DNA of 25,678 bases from a virus: positions 1 through 25,678 of the IMG/VR virus record IMGVR_UViG_3300008119_000104, one strand, 5' to 3'. The translations under genes were made by a program, and so were the position numbers. The notes beneath the pieces are model-generated. The model worked only from the letters and a program-made list of their open reading frames with translations, was not told the origin of the DNA and made no database searches. The first letter of the stretch is position 1, and every line of letters starts with the position of its first letter. Positions 6,198-12,533 of the stretch are shown in pieces.

Positions 6198-6220
6198 TTA
6201 GCATGATATAAAACTGCTAA
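6198..6220 (+). repeat. 3' hairpin element, copy 1
   Basis: TTAGCA (6198-6203) and TGCTAA (6215-6220) form a perfect 6-bp stem around a TGATATAAAAC loop, just behind the stop of the secreted protein gene. Followed at once by AAATTTCGAAATT. Same family as 7582, 8491, 9439 and 10630; this copy has compensating changes (GAGCA/TGCTC becomes TAGCA/TGCTA). Confidence 0.7.
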
Positions 6221-6280
6221 AAATTTCGAAATTCAGACAAAACGGACATTTGCATTTTTAAGATTTTTATGATAAGATTA
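6211..6280 (+). repeat. Intergenic direct repeat, copy 2
   Basis: Matches 5086-5155 over the TTCGAA box, the ACAAAACGGACATTTGCATTT-like segment and TATGATAAGATTA. In this copy the TTGTCA element is lost (TTTTAA instead). The TAAGAT (6273-6278) remains and the gene at 6285 is leaderless. Confidence 0.75.
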
Positions 6281-6284
6281 TTCT

Positions 6285-6416
6285 ATGAGAAAAAAGACGG
6301 CTGAGGAATTACGTAGATTAATGGAATTACGTAGATCTAACGCTGCCACGCCATTACGTAGCAAAAAAATTTATTCACGAAAACCCAAATACCCAAAATT
6401 GACAACCTATAAATAA
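6285..6416 (+). CDS. Basic mini-protein, 43 aa
   Basis: The ATG lies 6 nt after the TAAGAT -10 at 6273-6278, so the mRNA should be leaderless. The 43-residue product is very basic, with MRKKTAEELRRLMELRRSN and a C-terminal KKIYSRKPKYPK run. It may bind nucleic acid or acidic surfaces. The DNA repeats ATTACGTAG three times within the gene. Not recognised. Confidence 0.65.
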   Translation: MRKKTAEELRRLMELRRSNAATPLRSKKIYSRKPKYPKLTTYK

Positions 6417-6448
6417 AATGTTAGAATTAAACAAAAGAAAGGACCCAT

Positions 6449-7168
6449 ATGAAACTAAAAAGAAGTATGGACAGGAAGGTGACTAATGCAGTCTCAAAAA
6501 ATGGAAAGACCCCAACAATTGCCAACACTTTTGGATTACCTGCTGGAAAGGCTTTCTCGTGCCCTGGTGCCACCAATACTTGTGAAAGTGTTTGCTACGC
6601 AGGAAAACTTGAAAGAGTATACAAAGGCGTAAAGGCTGTACTATTACACAATTGGGAATTACTCAAAGACGCAGACCATGACACTATGGAAGAGTTATTG
6701 TCTGAGATGATTGCAGACTTTAGAAAAGATTGTGAAAAGAAAGACGCTCCACTACTATTCCGTATTCACTGGGATGGCGATTTCTTTAATGATACTTACA
6801 CTTTCGCATGGAAGCATGTCATTCTAAATAATCCTGATATTAAATTCTGGGTATATACCCGTGTGGCTAGTGCTGCAGGTATTCTTAAGAATATAGATAA
6901 TCTATCTCTCTATTTCTCAACAGATAAAGATAATAAAGATATTGCTATTAATTTAAATAAAGATACAGGAATTAAATTAGCATACCTTGCAGATACCTTC
7001 GCAATTGGGCAGGAAGACCTAAAGGTAATGATAGGCAAGGTGGGTGCTAAATGCCCTGAGAATAAAAAGGCTATTCCTCTAATCTCACAGGCAGGAAGCG
7101 CATGCGTATCGTGCTCTCTCTGTATAGATAATAAGGCTAATATAGTTTTCTCTGCTAAAAAGAAGTAG
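6449..7168 (+). CDS. GP88-domain phage protein, 239 aa
   Basis: The product contains FSCPGATNTCESVCYAGKLERV (Cys at about 38, 45 and 49), then FRIHWDGDFFNDTY and FWVYTRV. This matches the 'gene product 88' family of actinobacteriophages, whose members share CPGA...C...CYA. It ends in a second Cys cluster (CPENKK...ACVSCSLCIDNK). The Cys clusters suggest bound metal or an iron-sulfur centre, and the family has a TIM-barrel-like feel, but no activity is established to my knowledge. AAAGAAAGGA precedes the ATG. The next genes begin from a separate promoter at 7183. Confidence 0.85.
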   Translation: MKLKRSMDRKVTNAVSKNGKTPTIANTFGLPAGKAFSCPGATNTCESVCYAGKLERVYKGVKAVLLHNWELLKDADHDTMEELLSEMIADFRKDCEKKDAPLLFRIHWDGDFFNDTYTFAWKHVILNNPDIKFWVYTRVASAAGILKNIDNLSLYFSTDKDNKDIAINLNKDTGIKLAYLADTFAIGQEDLKVMIGKVGAKCPENKKAIPLISQAGSACVSCSLCIDNKANIVFSAKKK

Positions 7169-7182
7169 GGATCTGAGGGGAC

Positions 7183-7211
7183 TTGACCAACCCCCTAAAA
7201 AATGCTAAAAT
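7183..7211 (+). promoter_or_regulatory. Promoter TTGACC-N17-TAAAAT with CCCCC spacer
   Basis: TTGACC (7183-7188), 17 nt with CCCCC near its start, TAAAAT (7206-7211) preceded by TGC. A GAGGGG just before can pair with the CCCCC. Shares this layout with 8117-8145, 11119-11147 and 14325-14353. Confidence 0.65.
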
Positions 7212-7231
7212 AACAATGGAAAGGGAACTGA

Positions 7232-7297
7232 ATGGAACTAATAATCCTAACTGTCCTAGCCCTGCTGATGACCCTGATTGTCGCAGGCGGCAAATAA
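7232..7297 (+). CDS. Single-pass membrane mini-protein, 21 aa
   Basis: A 21-residue peptide (MELIILTVLALLMTLIVAGGK) is almost entirely one hydrophobic helix. GGAAAGGGAACTGA gives a good ribosome site and a promoter lies 20 nt upstream, which supports expression despite the size. It could be a membrane-acting peptide; no homologue recognised. Confidence 0.55.
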   Translation: MELIILTVLALLMTLIVAGGK

Positions 7298-7392
7298 TCT
7301 CAAATAATGAGATTTTTGGGGTTTGGACTTGACAAATAAATAATAAATATGAAATAATAAATACCATAACCAACTAACAAAGGAGAAAGAAA

Positions 7393-7560
7393 ATGGCAGT
7401 AGCAACAGCAACATACAAGGTAGGCGACCTCTATACCTCACAGAAGTCAAAGGTTACAGGCACTATCACAGAAATCAAGCCAAGCACAGACGGAACAACT
7501 GTTCGTGTCAAACTTGATGTCAATGGCACACCACGCTGGACAACTTGGACGGCAAAGTAA
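7393..7560 (+). CDS. Small beta-barrel-like protein, 55 aa (paralogue A)
   Basis: AAAGGAGAAAGAAA precedes the ATG. The 55-residue product has YKVGDLYTSQKSKVTGTI and ends NGTPRWTTWTAK. It aligns with the 55-residue protein at 8182-8349 (YQVGDLFTTSKTGITGRI ... NGQQRFAMVKTI), so the two are paralogues with an SH3/KOW-like pattern. Function unknown; a nucleic-acid or protein binding role is possible. Confidence 0.75.
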   Translation: MAVATATYKVGDLYTSQKSKVTGTITEIKPSTDGTTVRVKLDVNGTPRWTTWTAK

Positions 7561-7581
7561 TTCCTAATACAGGAAAAGTCC

Positions 7582-7606
7582 TGAGCATGACTACTAAAAC
7601 TGCTCA
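7582..7606 (+). repeat. 3' hairpin element, copy 2
   Basis: CCTGAGCA...AAAACTGCTCA: TGAGCA (7582-7587) pairs with TGCTCA (7601-7606). It lies 21 nt after the stop of paralogue A, in its 3' untranslated region. Confidence 0.7.
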
Positions 7607-7676
7607 ACTTGATTTTCTAAGGTAGAAATGCTATCCTTAGATACAGACCCAAAAACCCATAAGAAAGGAAAATAAA

Positions 7677-8096
7677 ATGGCTAGACAAAAGGCTATTAGT
7701 GTAAAGATTGCCACCACAAAGGTAATCAAAGCACTTGAAACTAAGTTAGCCCAAATCCAAAAGGATAAGGCTAATCAAAAAGTAAATGAGGAGAAGTTCT
7801 CAAAGGCACAAGAAAAGTATAACAAGGAGATTGCTAAGTTAGCACTTGATAAGATTGCTAAAGCAACAGACTTGTCTGCTCATACTCGCTACAATGGCGA
7901 CATAAATGTATCTTTCACACTTCCAAAGGGTATCGTAGAACTACCTGCTGAACCTGAGAAAGATTTTGATACTTACCATGATTGGCAATACAAAGAAATG
8001 GTAGAAGAAATTGAGAACGCAATTCGTATTCTCAAGATGACAGATGAAGAAGTAGTTTCTACTTCAACCTACAACGCTATCGCTCGTTATCTCTAA
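7677..8096 (+). CDS. Hypothetical coiled-coil phage protein, 139 aa
   Basis: Residues about 12-65 form a charged coiled coil rich in Lys, Glu, Ala and Leu. They are followed by a short beta region (NGDINVSFTLPKGIVELP) and an acidic helical end. AAGAAAGGAAAATAAA precedes the ATG. No known domain recognised. Located between the two 55-residue paralogues. Confidence 0.8.
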   Translation: MARQKAISVKIATTKVIKALETKLAQIQKDKANQKVNEEKFSKAQEKYNKEIAKLALDKIAKATDLSAHTRYNGDINVSFTLPKGIVELPAEPEKDFDTYHDWQYKEMVEEIENAIRILKMTDEEVVSTSTYNAIARYL

Positions 8097-8104
8097 TGAG
8101 TATT

Positions 8105-8145
8105 GGGGGAGGGTATTTGACTCCCCCACCAAAAAATGCTAAACT
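8105..8145 (+). promoter_or_regulatory. G/C hairpin overlapping promoter TTGACT-N17-TAAACT
   Basis: GGGGGAG (8105-8111) and CTCCCCC (8121-8127) form a perfect 7-bp stem. The -35 TTGACT (8117-8122) lies in the loop and 3' arm, and TAAACT (8140-8145) follows at 17 nt with TGC in front. No T-run follows, so it is not a classical terminator in this direction. The hairpin could still reduce read-through or act as an operator. Confidence 0.6.
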
Positions 8146-8181
8146 AAATACAACAAACCCAATAGACAGAAAGGCAAACAA

Positions 8182-8349
8182 ATGACACTTGGCGGATATA
8201 CTTATCAAGTAGGAGATTTATTCACTACTTCTAAAACAGGTATTACAGGTCGCATTGAAAAGTTTGTTCCACAAACTAAGAATGTCACCAAAGTAATGCT
8301 ACGCTTGGCAAACGGACAACAGCGTTTTGCTATGGTAAAAACTATCTAA
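8182..8349 (+). CDS. Small beta-barrel-like protein, 55 aa (paralogue B)
   Basis: This is the paralogue of the gene at 7393-7560, of identical length and with the shared pattern Y-x-VGDL-x-T-x2-K-x3-TG-x-I. GACAGAAAGGCAAACAA precedes the ATG and a promoter is at 8117-8145. The two copies are separated by a coiled-coil gene and each has its own promoter, suggesting an old tandem duplication. Confidence 0.75.
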   Translation: MTLGGYTYQVGDLFTTSKTGITGRIEKFVPQTKNVTKVMLRLANGQQRFAMVKTI

Positions 8350-8355
8350 TTAGAA

Positions 8356-8398
8356 TTGTGGCGGTTTGAACTGTGTAATCGCAATTGCCCCGCCACAA
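8356..8398 (+). terminator. Terminator-like hairpin
   Basis: TTGTGGCGG (8356-8364) and CCGCCACAA (8390-8398) are perfectly complementary 9-bp arms 7 nt after the stop of paralogue B. No T-run follows, so it may be a Rho-type, processing or bidirectional element. Confidence 0.5.
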
Positions 8399-8490
8399 CA
8401 TAATTGCTCTCTGTGTTCAAGGCAGACTGCGATGCAAAACTCTGCAGTTGCATTGATCTTTCTGCGAAAGTCCCTTGAGAGCCTTCATCC

Positions 8491-8512
8491 TGAGCATGAT
8501 GTAAAACTGCTC
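8491..8512 (+). repeat. 3' hairpin element, copy 3
   Basis: CCTGAGCA, loop TGATGTAAAAC, TGCTC: GAGCA (8492-8496) pairs with TGCTC (8508-8512). Followed by CCAAAATTTCGAAAA. Confidence 0.7.
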
Positions 8513-8583
8513 TCCAAAATTTCGAAAAATGTGACTAACGACACAGTCCATTATGTGAGATTAATTAGGCCCCCGATTTGTAT

Positions 8584-8606
8584 TTGTCAGTAGAAAATGA
8601 TATGAT
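8584..8606 (+). promoter_or_regulatory. Promoter of the TTGTCA-N11-TARGAT class
   Basis: TTGTCA (8584-8589), 11 nt, TATGAT (8601-8606), with TGA before the hexamer. The stretch TGTCAGTAGAAAATGATA is identical to that at 3332-3349. Confidence 0.65.
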
Positions 8607-8632
8607 TATATTATCTAAGAAAGGATAAATAA

Positions 8633-8908
8633 ATGATTAGCACCGCTATCGCAATACAGAATGCTACACGAGAGGCAGTAATGGACGACGGAATCATGTC
8701 GTTTGCTTCTATGATGTATCACCACAAAGACGAAATGACACCTGACGAATTCGCACGAGCGATGTTTGAGTATTCAACCAGTCTTTCAGCACTTACCGCT
8801 ACCCTCGTCACCTCTGCCTGCTTGACAGAATCTCAATTAGATGAGATGATGAATACTATTAAAGAAATGGAATCCATGGGAAAGGATATAACAAATGGAA
8901 ACGAATAA
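8633..8908 (+). CDS. Hypothetical helical protein, 91 aa
   Basis: AAGAAAGGATAAATAA precedes the ATG. The 91-residue product is helical, Met-rich and acidic, with a phrase EMTPDEFARAMFEYSTSLSA that suggests a small helical bundle. It overlaps the next gene by 14 bases. Not recognised. Confidence 0.8.
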   Translation: MISTAIAIQNATREAVMDDGIMSFASMMYHHKDEMTPDEFARAMFEYSTSLSALTATLVTSACLTESQLDEMMNTIKEMESMGKDITNGNE

Positions 8909-9350
8909 TGAAACAGTAGTACCAGCCCACTACAACCCTAATCAATTAGTTACTTATAAAGTAATTGACCTTGATGCAACGGACCAGACAATCTCATACC
9001 CTACCGTCAAGGTAACTGATATTGAATGGGAACTGGAGCAGAAACGCTATAACAGTAAGAATCTTGCACAATACATCTCTAATGTAAATATGTTAGAGAA
9101 TCGTCTCGCTGATTATCTTGAAATGGATTCAGAAGAGATAGTTGCTGATATCTGCAGCATTTTTGGATTCAATCCAACTAAGCAAGTTGAATTTGAAGCA
9201 ACTGCACGAATTACTGGTACAGTCGACGTTCCACTTGCGGACCTAAAAGACTTTGATATTGATAGCATTGATTTATATGTAACTGTAGATTCATATGCAT
9301 ACAACATTGATGTCGACGCAGAGATTGAAGACTTGTCTCGTACTGATTAA
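8895..9350 (+). CDS. Hypothetical acidic protein, 151 aa
   Basis: The start METNNETVVPAHYNPNQ overlaps the end of the previous gene by 14 bases and lacks a clear Shine-Dalgarno, so coupling is likely. The 151-residue product has a helical middle (about 50-80) and a C-terminal beta region with FEATARITGTVDVPL and YVTVDSYAYNIDVDAEIED. That reads like a repeated beta-sandwich strand pair. Function unknown. Confidence 0.8.
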   Translation: METNNETVVPAHYNPNQLVTYKVIDLDATDQTISYPTVKVTDIEWELEQKRYNSKNLAQYISNVNMLENRLADYLEMDSEEIVADICSIFGFNPTKQVEFEATARITGTVDVPLADLKDFDIDSIDLYVTVDSYAYNIDVDAEIEDLSRTD

Positions 9351-9359
9351 TTTAAATTT

Positions 9360-9384
9360 CTTGGCCTTCATGAAAGGGGCCAAG
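9360..9384 (+). terminator. Terminator-like hairpin
   Basis: CTTGGCC (9360-9366) and GGCCAAG (9378-9384) form a perfect 7-bp stem 9 nt after a stop codon. Another pair, TGCTCCT / AGGAGCA, lies within 9398-9426, so the 248-bp gap is strongly structured. Confidence 0.5.
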
Positions 9385-9438
9385 ATCTGCAAGCATTGCT
9401 CCTCTTTCATCCTTTCTTTAAGGAGCATGCAAGGGACC

Positions 9439-9462
9439 TGAGCACGTCCACGTAAACTGCTC
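9439..9462 (+). repeat. 3' hairpin element, copy 4
   Basis: CCTGAGCA ... TAAACTGCTC: GAGCA (9440-9444) pairs with TGCTC (9458-9462), followed by CCAAAATTTCGAA exactly as at 8491. Confidence 0.7.
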
Positions 9463-9546
9463 TCCAAAATTTCGAACCGATTTTTTAATTTTGTCAAGTT
9501 ACGAAGCGTGTCCGATTTGCCCCGATTTGCTTATCTAGATTTGCTT

Positions 9547-9569
9547 TTGTCATTGGCTTGTGATAAGAT
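9547..9569 (+). promoter_or_regulatory. Promoter of the TTGTCA-N11-TARGAT class
   Basis: TTGTCA (9547-9552), 11 nt, TAAGAT (9564-9569), with TGA before the hexamer. Drives the DUF932 gene at 9599. Confidence 0.65.
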
Positions 9570-9598
9570 TGGTAAATCCATAACAGAAAGGAAAAAAT

Positions 9599-10615
9599 AT
9601 GGCTCATGAATTAGAAACGCAAAATGGCGTTGCTTCATTCGCATCATTCCGTGAACCTGCTTGGCATGGTCTAGGCACTGTATTCACAGAAGAAAAAACT
9701 ACGGCAGAAATGCTTGCTGCTGCTAATCTAAATAATTGGAATGTTAGATTAGAAGATGTCAATATTCCATCTCACTTATCATCAGATAAGTCTTATCAAT
9801 ATGTTGTTCGCACTAACCCTACGGACAATACTCAGACCGATGTTCTCGGTGTTGTAGGTGAGCGTTATGTTCCACTACAAAATGAGGAATTATTCTCATT
9901 CGGTGATAATATTCTTGACGGCGGAGGTCGTTGGGAAACTGCTGGCTCTATTCGTGGAGGTCGTGTTGTATTCGGCTCTCTCGCTCTTGAGCGTGAAACT
10001 GTATTAGACCCAAATGGTGTTGCTGATAAGGTAAAGACTTATTTGCTTATCAATACATCACACGATGGCTCTATTGCTATTCAAGCGTCAATTACACCTG
10101 TTCGTGTTGTATGCGCTAACACTCTCAATCTTGCTCTCAATAGCAAGCGTAAGAAAGACGGCGTAAAGCAATCTTTCAAGATTCGCCACACTCAGACAGC
10201 ACAAGGCAAAGTTCAAATTGCTCGCACAGCACTTGGTCTTGCTAATGCTTACATGGACGAATTTGATAAGTTGGCTCATGCTATGATTCAGAAAGAAATC
10301 ACAGCACAACAGTTCAATGATATTGTTCTCGCTGCTTATCCAAAGCCCGAAGATGAAAAGAAGGGCGCACTTACTCGTTGGACTAAAAAGGTTGATGTTA
10401 TCAATGACATCTACACAGGTGAGTTCAATGGCATGATTGCTGGTAATGCGTGGGGTGCTTTCAATGCGCTTACTGAACGCCTTGATTGGCATCGCTCTGC
10501 TCGTGGTGGTTCTAACGAATCTCTACTTGCTGCTGCTTCTGGTTTTGACGTAACAATTACAGCAGAAAAAAATCGTCTGCTAAATGTTGTTCGCAATACT
10601 TTAGCGATTGTATAA
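9599..10615 (+). CDS. DUF932-family phage/plasmid protein, 338 aa
   Basis: The 338-residue product begins MAHELETQNGVASFASFREPAWHGLGTVF and carries VLGVVGERYVPLQNEE, TYLLINTSHDGSIAIQASITPVRVVCANTL and a helical C-terminal half. These are the signatures of the DUF932 'phage/plasmid-like' family (TIGR03299 type), whose length is typically about 300-350 residues, so the gene looks full length. The biochemical role is unknown; members often lie near replication or recombination genes. AGAAAGGAAAAAAT precedes the ATG. It stands alone between its own promoter and the hairpin at 10630. Confidence 0.9.
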   Translation: MAHELETQNGVASFASFREPAWHGLGTVFTEEKTTAEMLAAANLNNWNVRLEDVNIPSHLSSDKSYQYVVRTNPTDNTQTDVLGVVGERYVPLQNEELFSFGDNILDGGGRWETAGSIRGGRVVFGSLALERETVLDPNGVADKVKTYLLINTSHDGSIAIQASITPVRVVCANTLNLALNSKRKKDGVKQSFKIRHTQTAQGKVQIARTALGLANAYMDEFDKLAHAMIQKEITAQQFNDIVLAAYPKPEDEKKGALTRWTKKVDVINDIYTGEFNGMIAGNAWGAFNALTERLDWHRSARGGSNESLLAAASGFDVTITAEKNRLLNVVRNTLAIV

Positions 10616-10629
10616 ATAATCGCAACTCC

Positions 10630-10652
10630 TGAGCAAGAGTATAAACTGCTCA
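10630..10652 (+). repeat. 3' hairpin element, copy 5
   Basis: CCTGAGCA ... TAAACTGCTCA: TGAGCA (10630-10635) pairs with TGCTCA (10647-10652). Unlike the other copies it is followed by a T-rich tract (ATTTTTATTTT), so this one could terminate transcription. Confidence 0.7.
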
Positions 10653-10659
10653 ATTTTTA

Positions 10660-10689
10660 TTTTGCAATTGCGGATCATAAATTGCAAAA
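10660..10689. repeat. Perfect 10-bp inverted repeat
   Basis: TTTTGCAATT (10660-10669) and AATTGCAAAA (10680-10689) are perfect inverted arms with a 10-nt spacer, followed by an ATTTTCGAAAT box. Could be a two-way terminator for the DUF932 gene or a protein-binding site. Confidence 0.6.
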
Positions 10690-10723
10690 AATTTTCGAAA
10701 TGAGATTTTTGAGCATTTTTTAA

Positions 10724-10763
10724 TTACGAACGACTTGATTTTTCCCCAGGTTTTTGGTATGCT
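10724..10763 (+). promoter_or_regulatory. TTACGAA element plus promoter TTGATT-N17-TATGCT
   Basis: TTACGAA (10724-10730), then TTGATT (10735-10740), a 17-nt spacer with CCCC, and TATGCT (10758-10763) preceded by TGG. The ATG at 10770 is 6 nt after the -10. The same TTACGAA-promoter layout is seen at 14313-14353. Confidence 0.65.
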
Positions 10764-10769
10764 TGATTT

Positions 10770-10970
10770 ATGACAATAGACGAACTGACAACCCACATAT
10801 TTGATATGCGTAATGGTTTGGAATCAGACCTTGGCGGACTGGCAGAAGAAATGGAAGCACTTGACCCTGCTTCTAAAGACTTTGCTGACCTAGACTTTGA
10901 ATATAATTTTATTAATGGTCAGGTAGCAGCATTCAATTATGTATTAACTAAGATAGGCTTACAATGCTAG
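10770..10970 (+). CDS. Hypothetical helical protein, 66 aa, leaderless
   Basis: The start codon is 6 nt after TATGCT and has no Shine-Dalgarno, so it is translated from the mRNA 5' end. The 66-residue acidic product (MTIDELTTHIFDMRNG...) is a predicted two-helix hairpin. It overlaps the next gene by 7 bases. Not recognised. Confidence 0.75.
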   Translation: MTIDELTTHIFDMRNGLESDLGGLAEEMEALDPASKDFADLDFEYNFINGQVAAFNYVLTKIGLQC

Positions 10971-11122
10971 GATATACAGAAGAACAAATAGATAAGATGA
11001 TTACCACTCTTAACTATACTATCCATCATCATATGGTTGGACCATTTGCAGATGAGGATAGAGCAGTTCTTATAGATCTAGAGGACTTTTTAAGGGGATT
11101 AGTTCACGAGGGACGTATTTGA
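10964..11122 (+). CDS. Hypothetical protein, 52 aa
   Basis: Starts inside the end of the preceding gene (ATGCTAG overlap). The 52-residue product (MLGYTEEQIDKMITTL...HHHMVGPF...) is helical with a natural HHH run. Its TGA stop lies inside the -35 hexamer of the next promoter (ATTTGACA). Function unknown. Confidence 0.65.
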   Translation: MLGYTEEQIDKMITTLNYTIHHHMVGPFADEDRAVLIDLEDFLRGLVHEGRI

Positions 11123-11147
11123 CATCCCCCTGATATTTTGCTAGAAT
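11119..11147 (+). promoter_or_regulatory. Promoter TTGACA-N17-TAGAAT with CCCCC spacer
   Basis: TTGACA (11119-11124) contains the stop codon of the upstream gene. A 17-nt spacer begins TCCCCC and ends TTTTGC; TAGAAT is at 11142-11147. Drives the api92-like gene and the operon to 12893. Confidence 0.75.
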
Positions 11148-11175
11148 TGCATTACGACCTACAGAAAGGACCCCA

Positions 11176-11869
11176 ATGCCCAATTGGTGCTATAACTATC
11201 TTGACATATCAGGTGACGAGACCCTGATTGCAGATATCAAGGAATGCGACAACTGGCAATATGGAACTATCGCAAACCCAATACTCTAATCCTGTGTTTG
11301 CATTTCATAATATATATAATCATACTCAGGACGGTGTTTCAGACGAGGAATACATAAAGCAACCTGACTTCAATCAACCTTTAGAAGAATCTCTTATGTT
11401 CAAAGGTAACTCTTGGTATGACTGGAATGTTCGCAACTGGGGAACCAAATGGGATGTTGCAGTTAATGATAACGATAAGTATCCTGATACTGAGTTATAT
11501 GAAGATACTGACAATTCTTTAGGCTATAAGTTTAACACTGCTTGGTCTCCACCTATTGAGGCTATAACCAAACTATCAGAACAATATCCTAGCCTAGAGA
11601 TGAATCTATCCTATGAGGAAGAAACAGGTTGGGGTGGCGAAGTAACATTGCTTAATGGTTTTATTACTACTGTCGAGGAATACGATAACAAGTGTAGAGA
11701 CTGTGATAGTTTAAATACATTAGAATACTGCGAGAACGACTGTGGCGAGATTTGCTCTGCTTGTAATTATATGGGCGAGGCAGACCTTGACTGTGTTGCA
11801 GATTGTGATGTTCACAAGATATACTTAACTGAAGAGTTTGTCCCTGACTATAGATTGGAAAAACAATAA
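11176..11869 (+). pseudogene. Api92-like phage protein, frameshifted
   Basis: The ATG at 11176, behind AGAAAGGACCCCA, encodes MPNWCYNYLDISGDETL, the classical N terminus of the api92-like (YubB ferredoxin-like fold) phage family. That frame stops at 11286 after 37 residues. The rest of the family pattern (YSNPVFAFHNIYN, WYDWNVRNWGTKWDV) continues in the +1 frame from about 11250 to 11869, followed by a Cys-rich tail (CRDCDS ... CSACNY). The change of frame falls between KE (about residue 23) and a TGNMELSQTQY stretch, where homologues seem to have a longer linker, so a short deletion is likely. It could also be programmed +1 frameshifting or a sequence error. The alternative is a TTG start at 11228 giving 213 residues without the conserved N terminus. 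Confidence 0.65.
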
Positions 11870-12159
11870 TGGAAGTAATGCCAACAACTCTAGACCCTAG
11901 GCTGCAGAAACTAGTTAATCTTAAGGTCGAGGGTATTGATATCCTACATGGAGAACTTAAAATTCTTATGCTAGAGGCTGAAGCAGAATTCACCGTGGCA
12001 CAAGAGATTGAAGAAGAGAACGACTACAGCGACGCCATGGAATCTATGGAACGCAAGTATTGGGAAGGGTATACGGACGCTCTGGCTGCTCTATATGGCC
12101 TTACATATGACCTATCATTCGCAATTGCAGCAAGAAAGGCCGCAGATGAAAACTTATAG
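11869..12159 (+). CDS. Hypothetical helical protein, 96 aa
   Basis: Starts in a one-base TAATG overlap with the api92-like frame, which means the downstream frame is still translated or was until recently. The 96-residue acidic product is mostly helical with a SMERKYWEGYTDALAALYGLTYDL segment common in phage early proteins. It overlaps the next gene by 14 bases. Not recognised. Confidence 0.8.
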   Translation: MEVMPTTLDPRLQKLVNLKVEGIDILHGELKILMLEAEAEFTVAQEIEEENDYSDAMESMERKYWEGYTDALAALYGLTYDLSFAIAARKAADENL

Positions 12160-12286
12160 CATTGAAGTAATTCATGAACCCACAGGCACGTACATGAATT
12201 TTGATGTCGACTCAGATCTAAGTGAGAACGAGGTTTGGAATGAGATTCTTCATGACCTCTCAATCGTAGCATTTGAGGAGGTCTAA
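12146..12286 (+). CDS. Hypothetical small protein, 46 aa
   Basis: ATG at 12146 is preceded by AAGAAAGG within the upstream gene. The 46-residue product (MKTYSIEVIHEPTGTYMNF...) has a beta hairpin then a helix, like small phage proteins of the 'E V...G...W..I' type. The stop overlaps the next start (TAATG). Not recognised. Confidence 0.7.
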   Translation: MKTYSIEVIHEPTGTYMNFDVDSDLSENEVWNEILHDLSIVAFEEV

Positions 12287-12357
12287 TGTACGAGCAATTG
12301 ACTTTGGACCTTGACCTTGGTATCATTGACACAAACCCTACTACAGAAAGGCAATAA
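12286..12357 (+). CDS. Mini-ORF, 23 aa
   Basis: A 24-codon frame is tied by 1-base overlaps to both neighbours and preceded by GAGGAGG within the previous gene, a strong ribosome site. Its end (ACAGAAAGGCAA) holds the Shine-Dalgarno for the signal-peptide gene. It may serve mainly as a coupling peptide. Confidence 0.5.
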   Translation: MYEQLTLDLDLGIIDTNPTTERQ

Positions 12358-12533
12358 TGAAAAAGATAGCAATACTAGCATTAATTACTATGTTTGCTCC
12401 TACACCCGCACACGCAGCAAGGGCTGGACAATACTGCAAGACAGCAGACTCAATGAAGATTGTTAAAGTAAAGACAACAACTTTACAATGTCAGTTGAGT
12501 GGCAGCCGTTATCGTTGGAAGGTGGTAGGATAA
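12357..12533 (+). CDS. Secreted mini-protein with Cys/Trp module, 58 aa
   Basis: A signal peptide (MKKIAILALITMFAPTPAHA) is followed directly by a roughly 38-residue mature part consisting of a single module: GQYCKTADSM...TLQCQLSGSRYRW. The module matches the C-terminal ends of the 333-residue protein at 5184 and the protease at 19472 (G-x-x-C ... C ... W). One disulfide between the two cysteines is likely after export. It is effectively the bare module on a signal peptide, and so useful for judging that this unit folds alone. Starts in a TAATGA overlap with the mini-ORF. Confidence 0.75.
   Translation: MKKIAILALITMFAPTPAHAARAGQYCKTADSMKIVKVKTTTLQCQLSGSRYRWKVVG

Larger units (their letters stand above)
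8350..8632 (+). other. Structured intergenic region without a convincing gene
   Basis: The region begins with a strong hairpin (8356-8398) and then has ATGCAA/TTGCAT arms around a CTGCAG centre near 8430-8455, the CCTGAGCA hairpin (8491-8512), a TTTCGAA box (8518-8524) and a promoter (8584-8606). A frame at 8366-8593 lacks a ribosome site. A structured RNA transcribed from the 8117 promoter is possible. Confidence 0.45.

Noticed and set aside
8366-8593. 75-residue frame with several Cys
   Set aside because: Starts inside a strong hairpin, no ribosome site, and covers conserved non-coding motifs (hairpin, TTTCGAA box, promoter).
10088-10492. Leftward 134-residue frame opposite the DUF932 gene
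   Set aside because: Pure shadow of a well-conserved gene.
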